This document shows positions 1 through 11,321 of a DNA stretch of 64,000 nucleotides, one piece after another. A model generated the notes under the pieces. It made no database searches, was not told the origin of the DNA, and worked only from the letters and a program-made list of their open reading frames with translations. Origin of the DNA: Arabidopsis thaliana (lineage: Eukaryota; Streptophyta; Magnoliopsida; Brassicales; Brassicaceae); contig NC_003074.8 of assembly GCF_000001735.4 (NCBI RefSeq), forward strand, positions 12,090,101 to 12,154,100. Direction: 5' to 3'. Position 1 is the stretch's first letter, and every line of letters begins with the position of its first letter. Both the position numbers and the translations under genes were made by a program.

Positions 1-891
1 GTTGAAAACGCAGAACTAGAATACTGTTGATCAAGAATACTAGATGTTTCAGATACACACGCCTCATTAATCCTAGAGGTTAACCTCGGCTGCCAAAATA
101 AAAAGCTTACCTCAAACATCAATCTATCTTAAATAATGATTTTACAAGGATTTTTAAAAGGGGTTTAAAAACGTTAATAATGATTTTACAAGATTTTTTA
201 AAAGGATTATTACCTGAGTAGTAGATGCAGAATGAGAAACAAAAGGATTTGAAGTCGTCTCAGCCTGTAATAAACTCAATCACTGACTTAATAATGATTT
301 TACAAGGATTTTTAAAAGGGGTTTAAAAACGTTAATAATGATTTTACAAGGATTTTTAAAGGGGTTTAAAAACGTTAATAATGATTTTACAAGGATTTTT
401 AAAACGATTAGTACCTGAGCATTAGGGACAGAATGAGAAACAAAAGGATTTGAACTAGTCTCAGCCTGTAATAAGCACAATCACTGACTTAATAATGATT
501 TTACAAGGATTTTTTAAATTATAACACAAGAAGGTTATTGAAAAACCTGCTCAACTGTCACAGAAATTTGCTCTATAGTCAAACATAACTGAAGCAATCC
601 TCCACTCTGTGAGAATTTGTGCATAAAAGTTGCAAGCTGTCTATCGTTCCTAATATAAAGAGGATGAGATTGTATGGTTGTAGACGTGGAGACTAACTTG
701 TAACTAAGCTTCAAAGAATTGGTTGAACTATCTATTTGAAAATCCTCTACAAGAATATCAACCAACGCGTGATAGGTAATGTGCTCATCAATGAGCACTA
801 AAGAAGCTCCCAATTCAATGTCTAATTCAAATTCCCAAGTCATATTGTTTGTCAACTTCCACAAGCCACAAACAGAATACAATTCTAGCAT
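1..891 (-). CDS. MULE transposase N-terminus (PB1-like domain), partial, five visible exons
   Basis: The start ATG is at 891, just after a good acceptor (TTATCAG). The spliced exons I read are 891-547, 465-415, 264-214 and 89 to beyond base 1, all joined in phase 0 with GT-AG borders. Exon 891-547 encodes 115 residues resembling the PB1-like N-terminal domain of Arabidopsis VANDAL/MuDR transposases (MWEFELD near residue 18, then a DEHITYHALVDILVEDF stretch). It aligns by eye with the transposase remnant in MULE copy A. Exons 465-415 and 264-214 are two 17-codon near-copies (AETSSNPFVSHS / AETTSNPFVSHS), a tandem exon duplication. The catalytic DDE part would lie left of the window. No frame lesion is visible in the part present. 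MULE assignment is family knowledge; the splice model is inference. Confidence 0.65.
130..515. repeat. Intronic TTACAAGGATTTTTAAA repeats of element X
   Basis: At least six copies of AATAATGATTTTACAAGGAT, several followed by TTTTAAAAGGGGTTTAAAAACG, sit in the introns around the duplicated 17-codon exons (starting near 134, 177, 290, 335, 377 and 491). The exons between them lack the motif. Confidence 0.8.
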
Positions 892-1656
892 TATAACCTG
901 ATAAGATAAATAACAACAAAATCAACACCCACAAAAACACTGTCACTACAGAGAGAAGCAAGGTTTACAAATCGTTTTAAAGCGTAAGTAAGTAGCATAG
1001 AATAATTTACAAGGGATTTTAAAAGCTTTGAAAAGTGGTTTACATGGTTTACAAATCATTTTAAAGCGTAAGTAAGTAGCATATATTAATTTACAAAAGA
1101 TTTTAAAAGCTTTGAAAAGTGGTTAACATGGTTTACAAATCGTTTTAAAGCGTAAGTAAGTAGCATAGAATAATTTACAAGGGATTTTAAAAGCTTTGAA
1201 AATTGGTTAACATGGTTTACAAATCGTTTTAAAGCGTAAGTAGCATAGAATAATTTACAAGGGATTTTAAAAGCTTTGAAAAGTGGTTAACATGGTTTAC
1301 AAATCGTTTTAAAGCGTAAGTGGCATAGATCTATCACGAAAGCATATGCAAAAGAGGTAAACACTAAATCAGAACCAAAATCTATTACGAAATAGTATAA
1401 CGAATTCACATAAGCAAATCTATCACGAAACAGTATAACGAATTTAAAAGGATTTTAGAACAGTATAACGAATGTACAAGGATTTTAGAAACAAATTCAA
1501 TCATCAAATCTCAAACAAAATTCAAATTTGAAGCTGAAGCAAATGTCAAACTGTCGATTGTATCAGGATTCAAATAACGAGTTCACATAATCAACAACAA
1601 AAATCGAATAAACCAATTCGAAAACGAAGATTTAAGCTAACATTATAAAATCAAAC
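892..1656 (-). other. 5'UTR intron of the MULE transposase gene
   Basis: On the minus strand a donor CCCAG|GTTTG at about 1657 and an acceptor TTATCAG|GTTATA next to the start ATG define a leader intron of about 750 bases. It carries the 84-bp tandem array described separately. The region 1657-1830 upstream reads as a G/C-richer leader exon with CGACGG repeats. Splice sites are by eye. Confidence 0.5.
964..1325. repeat. 84-bp tandem repeat, about five copies
   Basis: The word TTTACAAATCGTTTTAAAGC recurs at 964, 1048, 1132, 1216 and 1296, giving spacings of 84, 84, 84 and 80 bases. Each unit also contains TTACAAGGGATTTTAAAAGC, the same motif class found in the transposase introns at 130-510 and in the fold-back elements at 2.0-2.9 and 45.9-46.6 kb. 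The array lies inside the 5' leader intron of the transposase gene. Confidence 0.85.
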
Positions 1657-1956
1657 CTGGGAAACGCAAGAGATTCGACGGCGACACACAGCTCTACTTA
1701 CGACGGCGAAAATGGGTTTTCACGGCGAGTAAACTCATTATTTCCGACGGCATGGGATTCAACGGCATTCACAATTTCCGATGGAGGAAGAAGAGAGAGA
1801 GTGAAGAAATGAATTAGGTCTGTGGGTAGCTCATTAAGGGTAATTTGGGGAGAAAAGTATTAGAAAGGGTAGAAATGAAAATGGGAAAAAAGGGTAGAGT
1901 TGCAAAAGGGCATTGAGAAAAGGGCATTAGAGTGAATTATAATAGAATAATTGCTG

Positions 1957-2990
1957 AGAATGCCCTTTGCCTACTACCCTTTTTCAATTCTACCCTTTTC
2001 TATTTGCCCTTTTTATTTCTACCCTTTTTAATTTTTAATGACCATTTTACCCCTATTTGGAAATTGTTTTAGGTTAACAAAATGAAATATTAATACTGTT
2101 TGCATAAAATAATCCAAAATAAATTTCCCGCCAAACTTTTACCGCCAAAAATTTTCGAAAAAAAAGTTCCCGTCAAAAATTTCCAAAAAAAAATATTTCC
2201 CGCAAAAACTTTTTTTTCAGAAATATTTGTCCCGCAAAAAAAAAAATTTTTGGCGGGAAATAGATTTACAAAGGATTTTAAAAGGGTTTTAAAAGATTTA
2301 CAAGCGATTTTAAAAATGTTTTAAAATATTTACAAGGAATTTTAAAGGGATTTTAAAAGATTTACAAGGGATTTTAAAAGGGTTTTAAAATATTTACAAG
2401 GAATTTTAAAGGGATTTTAAAAGATTTATAAGGGACTTTAAAAGGGTTTTATAATATTTACAAGTGATTTTAAAAGGGTTTTAAAACATTTATAAGGGAT
2501 TTTAAAAGGTTTTAAAATATTTACAAAGGATTTTAAAGGGCTTTTAAAGATTTACAAAGGTTTTTAAAAGATTTTTAAATGGTTTAAAAGTATTTGAAAA
2601 GATTTACAAAGGATTTTAAAGAATTTACAAGGGATTCAAACACTTTTAAAAACTCTTGTAAATTTTATTAAAACCTTTTAAAATCTCTTATAAATCTTGT
2701 AAACCACTTTTAAAATCCCTTGTAAATATTTTAAAACACTTTTAAAATCTCTTGTAAATATTTTAAAACACTTTTAAACCCTTTAAAAACCTTTATAAAT
2801 CTTTTAAAGCCCTTTAAAATCCCCTCTAAATATTTTTAAACCCTTTTAAAATCCCTTGTAAATCTTATAAAACACTTTTAAAATCCGTTGTAAATCTATT
2901 TCCCGCCAAAAAAAATTACAAGGATTTTTAAAAGCATTTTTTTGGCTGAGAAAATATTTTTGGCGGGAATACCTTGTCACTTCTCTTTTT
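1957..2990. mobile_element. Fold-back non-autonomous element Y with TTACAAGG motif array
   Basis: From 1959 the sequence starts with an inverted version of the X terminus (AATGCCC, CTACCC, CCATTTTACCCC). TTTCCCGCCAAA words follow. Then comes a block of TTTACAAGGGATTTTAAAAG units in forward orientation (about 2262-2640), followed by the same units in reverse complement (about 2650-2900), so the interior is a large imperfect palindrome. Mirror TTTGGCGGGA words lie near 2250 and 2960. The first 190 bases are the reverse complement of 46.68-46.88 kb. No plausible gene; open frames here are low-complexity. Confidence 0.65.
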
Positions 2991-3439
2991 CACTTCTCTT
3001 TTTCATTAGTCATAAAGAACATGAGAAATACCTTACCAAAAAAACAAAAACTTGGGAGATAAAGATCCTCTTATACCTTGTAACGTCTAAAGAAAAATTG
3101 TATAAAATTAAATACAAATATTCAAAAATAATTATAACGATCATAACTCATTCATCATATAATACATTATATTTAACCGGCCCCATATTATAAATATTTT
3201 GAATATATCCGTTTATTTTTAAAAAAAATAGTATATTTATAATTTTTAACTTTTTGATCTATTAAATATTGATGATGTTCTTTAAAAATAACAAATAAAC
3301 ATAATTTTAAATGCTCCAAACTAAAATATTTTAAAAGATTATTGAAGTATATAAAAATATACATTTAAAAAATATATAAATATTCAAATTCTGATTCATT
3401 ACTTAGTCGGACTTTTGGTTAAACTAATTTATATTTAAA
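2991..3439. other. Intergenic AT-rich sequence, no gene seen
   Basis: Mostly A/T runs with scattered stops on both strands. I see no splice-supported coding potential, RNA gene or clear repeat here. Confidence 0.5.
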
Positions 3440-4962
3440 AGAAATATACTACTCTTTTTCTTTTTTTTTGGGACGAAAGCATGATTTCATTCAAATAAAA
3501 AAAAAACAAGTACAAGGATAGAAGGACACTAAGATCCCAAAGTTTAAAATACAACAAAGCTAGGTATTCCCCAATGCCACAAAGAGATAAGCAACCAAAT
3601 AGATAGAGTACATCAACAATGGTTCCATGAGAGATTTAAGCCAAACACTTGAAAGTAATTTGGTACAGGTGAAATCAAAGATTGTTGACAATTCTTCCAC
3701 AAACAACACAGCGGATGAAAGGATGGTCCCTGTCAGAAGACCTAATGACGTTGAGAGGTAGCCAAAAGCATGGATCTCGCTGGCACGAGAAGAACTACAC
3801 GAAGTAATGTTTTAGCAAGGATTCGAGCAAAATTTTGGGAAATGAGGGTGGAGTGTCGAGGTTTAAAGCTGAGTGCTATAGTCACCAAGAAGTAGTGTTG
3901 GATCGTAGGTACACCCAGATCGCAATCAAAACTTTGACAATTTGGAGATGAAGAACAAACGCCATAAAACTTCAAGCTTGGTGGTTCGAGTAACATGAAC
4001 ATAAGGGTAACTAAAGCCAGGATTCTTAGAAGTTTAAAGCAAAGCCAAGGTAAAGATTGTGAATTGCTCCTCCGATGGAGTCCACGACCATTGAGTATGT
4101 AATTACACAACCATCGACAAGGTTTTGACAGAAAATAAGTTAGGTCATACATGGGCTAATTAAAACGATGAAAGAGCACACACCTTATGGATTTGGGCAA
4201 CAAAAGCCTTAATAGGCCAAATTTGGATTTAGGGCCCACTCAGGGAAACCCTAATCTTGCATTGGGGACCAGCGGTTTGAGCTCATGGCGGCTGGTCGGG
4301 AAATTGATGGTTTTACGCAGGGATCGACCTCATTGGAGATTGTAGATGCAGTGGGAGCACAAGAATAGCATGGTCTGATGTATAGTCGAGCAAACAAGAA
4401 GTCTTATTAGCACCAGGGAAAATAGAAAATACCCTAAGAAGAGAGTCGTCTTGCGCCGACGACGTCTCCCCTTGGCGCATCTGCCGATCCAAGAGGGATT
4501 ACTCCTGCCAGCAACGAAGCTCAGGGTGAGAGATCTTCATGGGGAATAAGAGATTTGGCTCGAGAAGGTTTTGGTTCAGTGAATTCTAGAACTAATTTTT
4601 GTAAATCACTAGTTTTTGGGTGCTTCTGTTTGGATGTTGCGGAACTAGTCTGAGGGAGGAGGTTCACCGGAGTCTCCTTCCACTCTTTGAAGGTCACTGA
4701 AGCATAGTCGCTGAGGAGGGTTGAGATCGATAAGATTTTAAAGGATTGCAACAACGGAGAAAAAAACTGAAAAAAACTTAAGTAATAGGAAAGAAAAGGT
4801 TGAGAACAGAAGTAGAGCAAGCTCTTGGTGGTGGGATCCCAACGCGGGCGACCAAGAGCCCCGCCACCGGCGTCGAAAAACTTGAAAGACAGAAACTCCT
4901 CGATAGTCGTGCATGGGAGAGTTTGTTTCACGCTTTTTAGTCAACTAGAAATATACTACTCA
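3440..4962 (-). mobile_element. Retroposon (Sadhu-like or other LINE-mobilised), 15-bp target-site duplication
   Basis: AGAAATATACTACTC is present at 3440-3454 and again at 4947-4961, an exact 15-bp direct repeat. Immediately inside the left copy is a T-rich tract (CTTTTTCTTTTTTTTTGGG), which is a poly(A) tail on the minus strand, so the inserted unit of about 1.49 kb is a minus-strand retroposon. It encodes no reverse transcriptase. Its 5' half (minus strand) holds a 136-codon frame at 4931-4521 without similarity I recognise, and the rest is interrupted. Tail plus long duplication are hallmarks of target-primed reverse transcription. Sadhu is my best guess at family because those Arabidopsis retroposons lack RT; an old processed transcript is the alternative. 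Confidence 0.65.
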
Positions 4963-5969
4963 AATCTGATTTTTTGACCCGTATTACATAGTAGATAGAA
5001 TGTTTTTTTTCAAAACAAAACTAGTAATATTTTACAAAAGGCAAGGTTACCTTTTATTATGTACTTCCTAAATAATAGTATATGATGCAATTTGGTGATG
5101 CAATTAGTTAGTTGTTAATTGAGCATCCATGTGGGATGCAACTTCAACTATGAATTTTGGCATTGTCTTTCTCACATGTAGACATGGTAATGTAACTATG
5201 TAAGTTCTCGTTCATTGGTATGATAAATAGACTTTGTTTGGACAGTTATAGTTCCTTGAACCAGTCCTGACCTAATATATTTTTGGGCTAAGAAGTTTTA
5301 AATTACTCGAACAAGTTTTAAATTGCATAACCCAAAAATCAGAATATAAACTCAGATTTTGTAGATATTTTGGGTATTTTTGAGTAATCTGCATAGATTT
5401 AAATACACATTTTTGATATTTCGATACTTCGGGTATCTTAAATCTGAATCCGAATCCAAAATATCCAACCTGAATTTGACTTGAACTCAAGTTTTAAAAT
5501 ACCAGAATTGATTATAGATTTGTAAATCCGAAATATATGAACCTGAAAAATTCTACCCAAATATTTGAACGTCCACACGTAGACAAATTTAATAATTGGT
5601 CATGAACCTATGTACCGTCATAGATCTGTCTTATATGTTTGGGCTGGACCTGCCTTGCAACTAATGGGCAATGTTTCGTAGGCATAACTCTTAACTGTTG
5701 GTAAGTAAGGATTGAATTTTTTTGTTGCTTGTATCTACTATCTACAGTATAAACTATATAGAATAAAAGAACCTCCTTTTTCATTTATAATTCTCAGCAG
5801 ATACGTGAAAAATATTGAAACTTCAAAATCCGACAGTCTCATGGCATGAGCAGTTTGGTACAAATGAGCAGTTCTAAAACATGATTTGTCGAATTTTATA
5901 TGAAAAATACATAAATGTTTTTCATTATATATTTTATAAGTTTTTATTTCTTTGTATTTCTAAATGAAC
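4963..5969. other. Intergenic, degenerate CCGAAATATCC-type repeat sequence
   Basis: The part at 5270-5580 is rich in words such as GGGTATC, AATCCGAATCC and CCGAAATAT, a degenerate internal repetition often seen in old Arabidopsis DNA-transposon debris. No credible gene. Confidence 0.4.
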
Positions 5970-5980
5970 AATAACCATAT

Positions 5981-7290
5981 TTATTTTTAGTAAAAGTTAA
6001 AATTTTTACTTTTTTCGAATTTTTTTGACAAAAATTATAGAGAAAACAAGAAGAATGAGAAACTGAAAACTACAAAAAGACCAAAATAACAATTCACAAG
6101 CAGAAAACATGAAGCAAATACTAGCAAACAAAAGCAGAAACCCATGAAGACACACCGATTCTAAACAGAAAAGGTCAGACAGTTGCGTGGTTTCCTCAAC
6201 TCGAAGGACGTAGAATCCTCATCTTTGTTGCCATGAGCAACCCAAACTCAAAGCCGTCCTCAAACCTCCAGTAGGAGCACCTACAACTTTTCCGAAGACT
6301 AACGCAAAAACAAAGCGGCTATAGAAAACTAATACCCTTACCCGGCGACATGAGAGCATCTACGAGCAGCTAGATAAGCTGCCTCCAGCCACCAATCTTT
6401 TTGCGAATCAACAAGAAACATCTCCCATAGATAGTGAAGCCACCTAGACCAAACCACCACCTCTATTCCCCATAGAGAACCCCACCAGGGCAACACGCAA
6501 AGAGATCTTCGCTGCAAACCACCGTAGGCTGAAACTACAACAACAAATACCAGCAACACACAAGTAGTAATCAAAGCAAGTCACGAAAGAGCCACAACGG
6601 AAAAACGGAGCCGCAAAACCACCCAGCCATCAACCACTACCACAACCGTAATGAACGACTAAAAAAAACCTCACCGAGAACTCCGACGAGGCAGTTATCA
6701 CCACAAAGGGCCCAAAGAGAGAAGCAAAACCGATCTAAATCCAAAACCTGGCTGAGAGACCACATCGAAGGCAAGAAAGAGTTAGATTCAAAGCCGTCCT
6801 CAAATTCCATCACCTCCTCTGCCATCAAGCTCTCCCCATGTAGAATAATCCGAGCTGAATTTCTTACACGCGAGCTCTTACACAATGCCGCAAAAAGACG
6901 CAAACCACCAAACCAAGCTCACATATCTTATCTAGACAACTCACCTAAGCTATGACCAGAACCTGAGAGAATAATCACCGCTCAAAGAGAAGACGTTAGC
7001 CAAAGTTGTGACACTCCTTGCCACCACGCCGCATCAAACCTCAGAACAACCACCTTCTAGAGCTGCAGATCAAGACAAAGAACCATAACAAACTCAAAGC
7101 CTACCAAAGGGGGAGGAAAAGACAGCTGAGAAGTAAAAAAAAGGAGCCCTCTCCGGCACCGGAAACAGCATACCGGAGAGGCAATACAACGTTTTCCGTA
7201 TATCTACTTTGCTTCTTTGAAACTAAAGAGAGAAAAGAGAGGAGTGCGTGGCTTCACGCCAAGGTTTTTTTTTTCTTCCGTTCTAATAAT
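5981..7290 (-). mobile_element. Second retroposon-like insertion, boundaries approximate
   Basis: The interior is clearly more GC-rich than its flanks and resembles a transcribed unit on the minus strand: a 5' leader-like part (7270-7130), an 88-codon frame at 6903-6637, and a T-rich tract at 6009-6027 that would be the poly(A) end. AATAACCATAT occurs at 5970-5980 and 7291-7301, but the T tract is not directly next to the left copy, so I treat that pair as only a candidate duplication. No RT domain and no product recognised. Confidence 0.4.
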
Positions 7291-7298
7291 AATAACCA

Positions 7299-7307
7299 TA
7301 TCTTTTA
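7299..7307. other. Target-site duplication of MULE A, left copy
   Basis: TATCTTTTA, identical to 14009-14017. Nine bases is the usual MULE duplication length, and both copies sit exactly where similarity to copy B ends. Confidence 0.75.
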
Positions 7308-8212
7308 GGGAGAGTTACTCGGATGTTATAGAAATTAGGTGTATTTACAAGAACCATACAAAACATTTTTTATTACTATCATATTTTGGCCCTATTTTAT
7401 ATACCCATCGTGTCTCTACTAAACGTTACAGGAAAAAACGTAATTACAAGGAATGTCATTGCCATGTCAGCAAAAACCGCGTCGTCAAGTCAGTAATCGC
7501 TGACGTGTATTAATAAATGATATATCCCTATTTTTACTGTTTTAGCTATGATTTAGGTATAGGTTTTAGAGTCTATTTATTATTTGTAGAGTCTTTTCTA
7601 GTCATTTTTAGGTTTTTCAATGTTTGGGATTCATTTGGAGATAATTGAGCATTCTGGAGGAAAACAGAGAACTTATGCTGCAAAAGAAATCTAGAGACTA
7701 AAAATCGCGTAGGTGTCGATTGAGACTACCCTTGGTGTCGAGCCACACCAATACTTGACGACAATTCAAAGACACAACTTATTTAAGTTTTGAAGATTTC
7801 CAAATTCGGCCGAAAACTTTTCCTTATTTCTAAAGAAGGCCCATCACGTTTTAGGTTATATATATAGATTGTAAGGTCATTGTTTAGACCTAAGCTTGGA
7901 GAGGCTAATCTTCTTTTCTCTTTTGTACATTGGGAGCAAAACCCTGTGGAGACTCCGTTAAAGAAGATCCTTCTAAACATTAATCTCTTCTTGTTTTGTT
8001 CATTGATTTCTTATTCAATCATGTTATTTGCTACAATCTCCATGTTTGATTAGTCTTCTAGTTAGGTTTAGGATTTCTCATTAGGGTTATAGATGATTTA
8101 GTAGATTGCCCCTTTGTTAGGTTATTTGTAGAATTCTTCATCTTTAGTTGTTCTTAATGCTAGTTCTAGTGTAACTAACTAGAACTTGATTCCGGATAAT
8201 AGATATACCTGC

Positions 8213-10140
8213 TATAACACCCCCAAACCGCTCTAGGCCAAGAACAAATCCGAATGCATCACGGTTGACTCCCGCAGCCGGCAAACCCAGGTTCACTGAA
8301 TACGACCGCTCGCCCGAAGTTGTCCAACCGCGAGAAATACGTTTACCTTTCTATCATGGCCTAAGGCTTTGCAACCCGTACCGCGATACGCGAGTTATGA
8401 TAGTCGGCGACAGGACTAATTATATCATGGGAGACACGAGATTTACTAAAATAAGAGCTTTATTACTATCAATGAAAATATCGAGTTATACCACCTATAC
8501 GCAAAACCTATATCTTTACAAAGACAATGCAAACTACACCTGTTGGCCTAACATCCTTCGCTCCCACTAAAGGTTACCTGTAAAACAAAAGTAGAATCTT
8601 GAGTAATCTAGCATTACTCAGTAAGGCCGGGATTCTAATAGTATCACCCAACCCAACCCCCAATCACAACGATTAAATTACATAAGATTCACAAGCAATA
8701 AATTGAACAACCACTATCAATCCCAATTTAGACATGCTAAACAGGCCTCTACGAATTCATGATATCCCCCCCAAGGCGAGGTCTCCACACTCCTAGACAC
8801 GACAGTCTAAAAGAGATTATACCCCTCAATACTACAACGTCATGTACCGCTTGCCCGGGCATGACCTGGTCCAAACCTTTGTAAGCCATAATATTACGGA
8901 GTTTCACGTAACGTACAACAGACGGATGGACTATCATGGTTCGCCTAACAATAGTTAACCCCCTATTGCTATACATCATTACATATAACCATAATCATAT
9001 GCTGTCCGACAGCATAACGGTTACTCTAACAAACGGGCAGCATAACGATTACACAATCCTTAAGCCAAACTTCATAACCAATCAATCAACCAAGTATAAA
9101 TGATTATGAAATAATACCAAGTATAAACTAGAAACCTCATGCATAATTTAAAAATAATAACTAAAACCCAATCCGTGTGTTACTTCACACGGCTCGGTTA
9201 CTCACCCCCTAAACACACGCTTTGGATCTTATCTTAGATCGGAGACTCTATCGGAAACTAACTTTATCTTTGATGCCAAACTAAGCTACTCGGCAGAGCC
9301 TCGACATTATCTGAAAGCTCTTTCGGGACGATTTGCTCGCTCCCGACGCTCAGATTCTCACTCACGGACTAACTAACATTTTCTCGGATTTTCTCTTGGT
9401 TTTGGTCTGAAGGAAGTAATGCGCGGAAGGGGCCTATTTATAGGGTTTGGTGGTCCGTGGAACATGTGGTGGAGAATGGACCACGGAGGCCAGAAAAGTG
9501 GGTGGCTACGGGTGCGACACAGCGGCGATTGATGCAAAACTGTCGCACCAACATGTGTTCGTCAGGACACCAAGCCATCTTCGTTCGGCGACATGTGGTG
9601 GAGAGGTGTGAGCTAGTTCCGGTGGCGCATCTCCAGCCACACATTCGGCTAAGCAAGTGACAAAGCTGCTTCCTCCACAAGCACCTCAACGACACGACCA
9701 GTTCTAATCCATACGTCCGAAACTGTTCGATGATGCAACAGCTTGGGTCCTAAGCTGCTCAACAACGTTGCCGTTTCTTGACCACAAATCTGACAAGTAG
9801 CTTACCCTCCTGCTTGATCGGAAGCTGATCAGTGACGTGCCCAATCGTCGATCACACACCTATCGCGGATCAATCATGCATTGCCCAGGGTCGTCCATCG
9901 CTCACCACGGGCCGATCCTGCATCGTCCCTGATCGTCTGAATATCTATGTCATCGCCCCAAACTCGATTTCTCTCGCCCAACTTCCATTTTCATTGTTCA
10001 TCTTGCAATTTCCCTCGATCAAAACTCTTGAAAGTATCCTAAAATACTTCGGCTCATCGCCAACAATTATTCTCTTTGATATTGGCTGATGGTTCTTTGA
10101 TAGCCTTCCCTCGGTCAATTTGGAGTCATGGTGAGGGGTA
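8213..10140 (-). repeat. 3' LTR (full length) of the nested retrotransposon
   Basis: It starts TATAACACCCCC and ends TGAGGGGTA on the plus strand. The first 700 and last 150 bases match the right-hand repeat closely. The part at about 8980-9990 has no counterpart in the 5' LTR. Short open frames inside are LTR sequence, not genes. Confidence 0.75.
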
Positions 10141-11305
10141 TTCCCCTTAATAAAATTCGTCCTCAAATTTTCAGGGGAAATGTTACCTAGAACTTCTCCA
10201 AAATGTTGACAACATAACCTATGCCAACTTCTTTAGACTCCTTGTCTTCTTGAACTTCTCTCCTTGAATCTGGGTCTTGCATGCTTCAAATTATGGCTCA
10301 CCGTTCTTCTCGTCCTGGTACTCATCCCCTTTGACTAATCTTCAAGGGCTTCGTCTTCGTTTTGTGATTCTCCTCATACCCTTGTATTGACTTAATGACT
10401 TGTGTATTCGGCTCCTCCCCTTAGACTTAATTTTACATTATGTAAAGTATGTCTTTTATTTTTCACACTCTCTTACTTTAGCTATTTTCTTCTTCAGCTA
10501 TAACCTTCTTGGTTCATCGTCTTCATCATTTTCATCATTTGTTTACTTCTCTTCCCTTCTTCACTTCATCACTCTCCACTTTTCTTAGAACTCTTCAACT
10601 CCATTTCTGTATATGTGATTTCCTTTCACATATCATGTGTGTTGCTCAAAAGCTTAACACACAATCTTGCCTTCATCCACACCACACGCCTCAAGTTATC
10701 ACAGGTTTTATAGGTTAAGGATGGTCGGCCTAAACAACTACGGTTTACTTAACCTCTAGGTTTTTAAGGTTGAAGTCTTCAGGGTTACATAAAGACTAAT
10801 CCTAACACTCAACTCACTCTGACAACAAAAATTTAAAACCAACCTATCGATCTAACAACGCATGGATGGGGTTACCCTTCCCCAAATATTGTTACACTAA
10901 ACAAAACTAAACGATTACTTGAATTTAAACAAATAAACAACACATATAACACCATAAAAGAAGTGAGATAAAACCCATACTTACCTGGCCCAAGACTTGC
11001 ATGGTCATAATGCTTAAGGTAATCTATTCCTAAAGTTTATCTTCTCAATCCGCCTCTACCTAATGTCTTGCCAGTTTCCTTTTTGAATGAACCAATGGGG
11101 AAAGAAAACTATTTAAAAATAAATTCCTCCTCAAGGTTGTCATCTCCATCTTTTGGTAAAAAACCTGCTTCGAACATCCAAGGGTAAATCCTATCCCATC
11201 TAGCTAAATGCTAAGGACATAACCGGTTTTCTAATTGTCTTTGTGACTCCTTTGACTCGATAAAATATTGAAAACACGTGTCTCTTACGAGCATCAATTA
11301 ACCAT

Positions 11306-11317
11306 GCTCTGATACCA
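11306..11317 (-). other. Primer-binding site, initiator-Met tRNA type
   Basis: The minus strand reads TGGTATCAGAGC directly downstream of the LTR end, which is the classic plant retroelement PBS complementary to tRNA-iMet. Confidence 0.8.
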
Positions 11318-11321
11318 TACT

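Larger units (their letters stand above)
1..1931 (-). mobile_element. 5' part of a MULE/VANDAL-type transposon (element X), truncated by window start
   Basis: The unit holds the beginning of a MuDR-type transposase gene reading leftwards out of the window, its 5' leader and a terminal region. The terminal region at about 1840-1931 carries repeated GGGTAGA and AAGGGCATT words. These reappear in inverse orientation at 1959-2040 (start of element Y) and at 46.80-46.88 kb (element Z). Introns and leader are filled with TTACAAGGATTTTTAAA-type motifs. The outer boundary near 1931 is inferred from the shared ends; no target-site duplication could be assigned because the other end lies outside the window. 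Confidence 0.6.

Noticed and set aside
2100..2324. 74-codon Lys/Phe-rich frame in element Y (and minus-strand frames of the same type at 45.6-46.7 kb)
   Set aside because: Low-complexity translation of TTTCCCGCC and TTTACAAGG repeats.
1..2990. Phased A/T repeats as a CRISPR-like array
   Set aside because: Plant nuclear DNA with introns; repeats have no unique spacers of constant length.
8213..10140. Several 60-100 codon frames on both strands in the LTR (for example near 8265, 8749, 9438 and 9832)
   Set aside because: Equivalent positions in the 5' LTR copy are not conserved as coding; they are LTR sequence.
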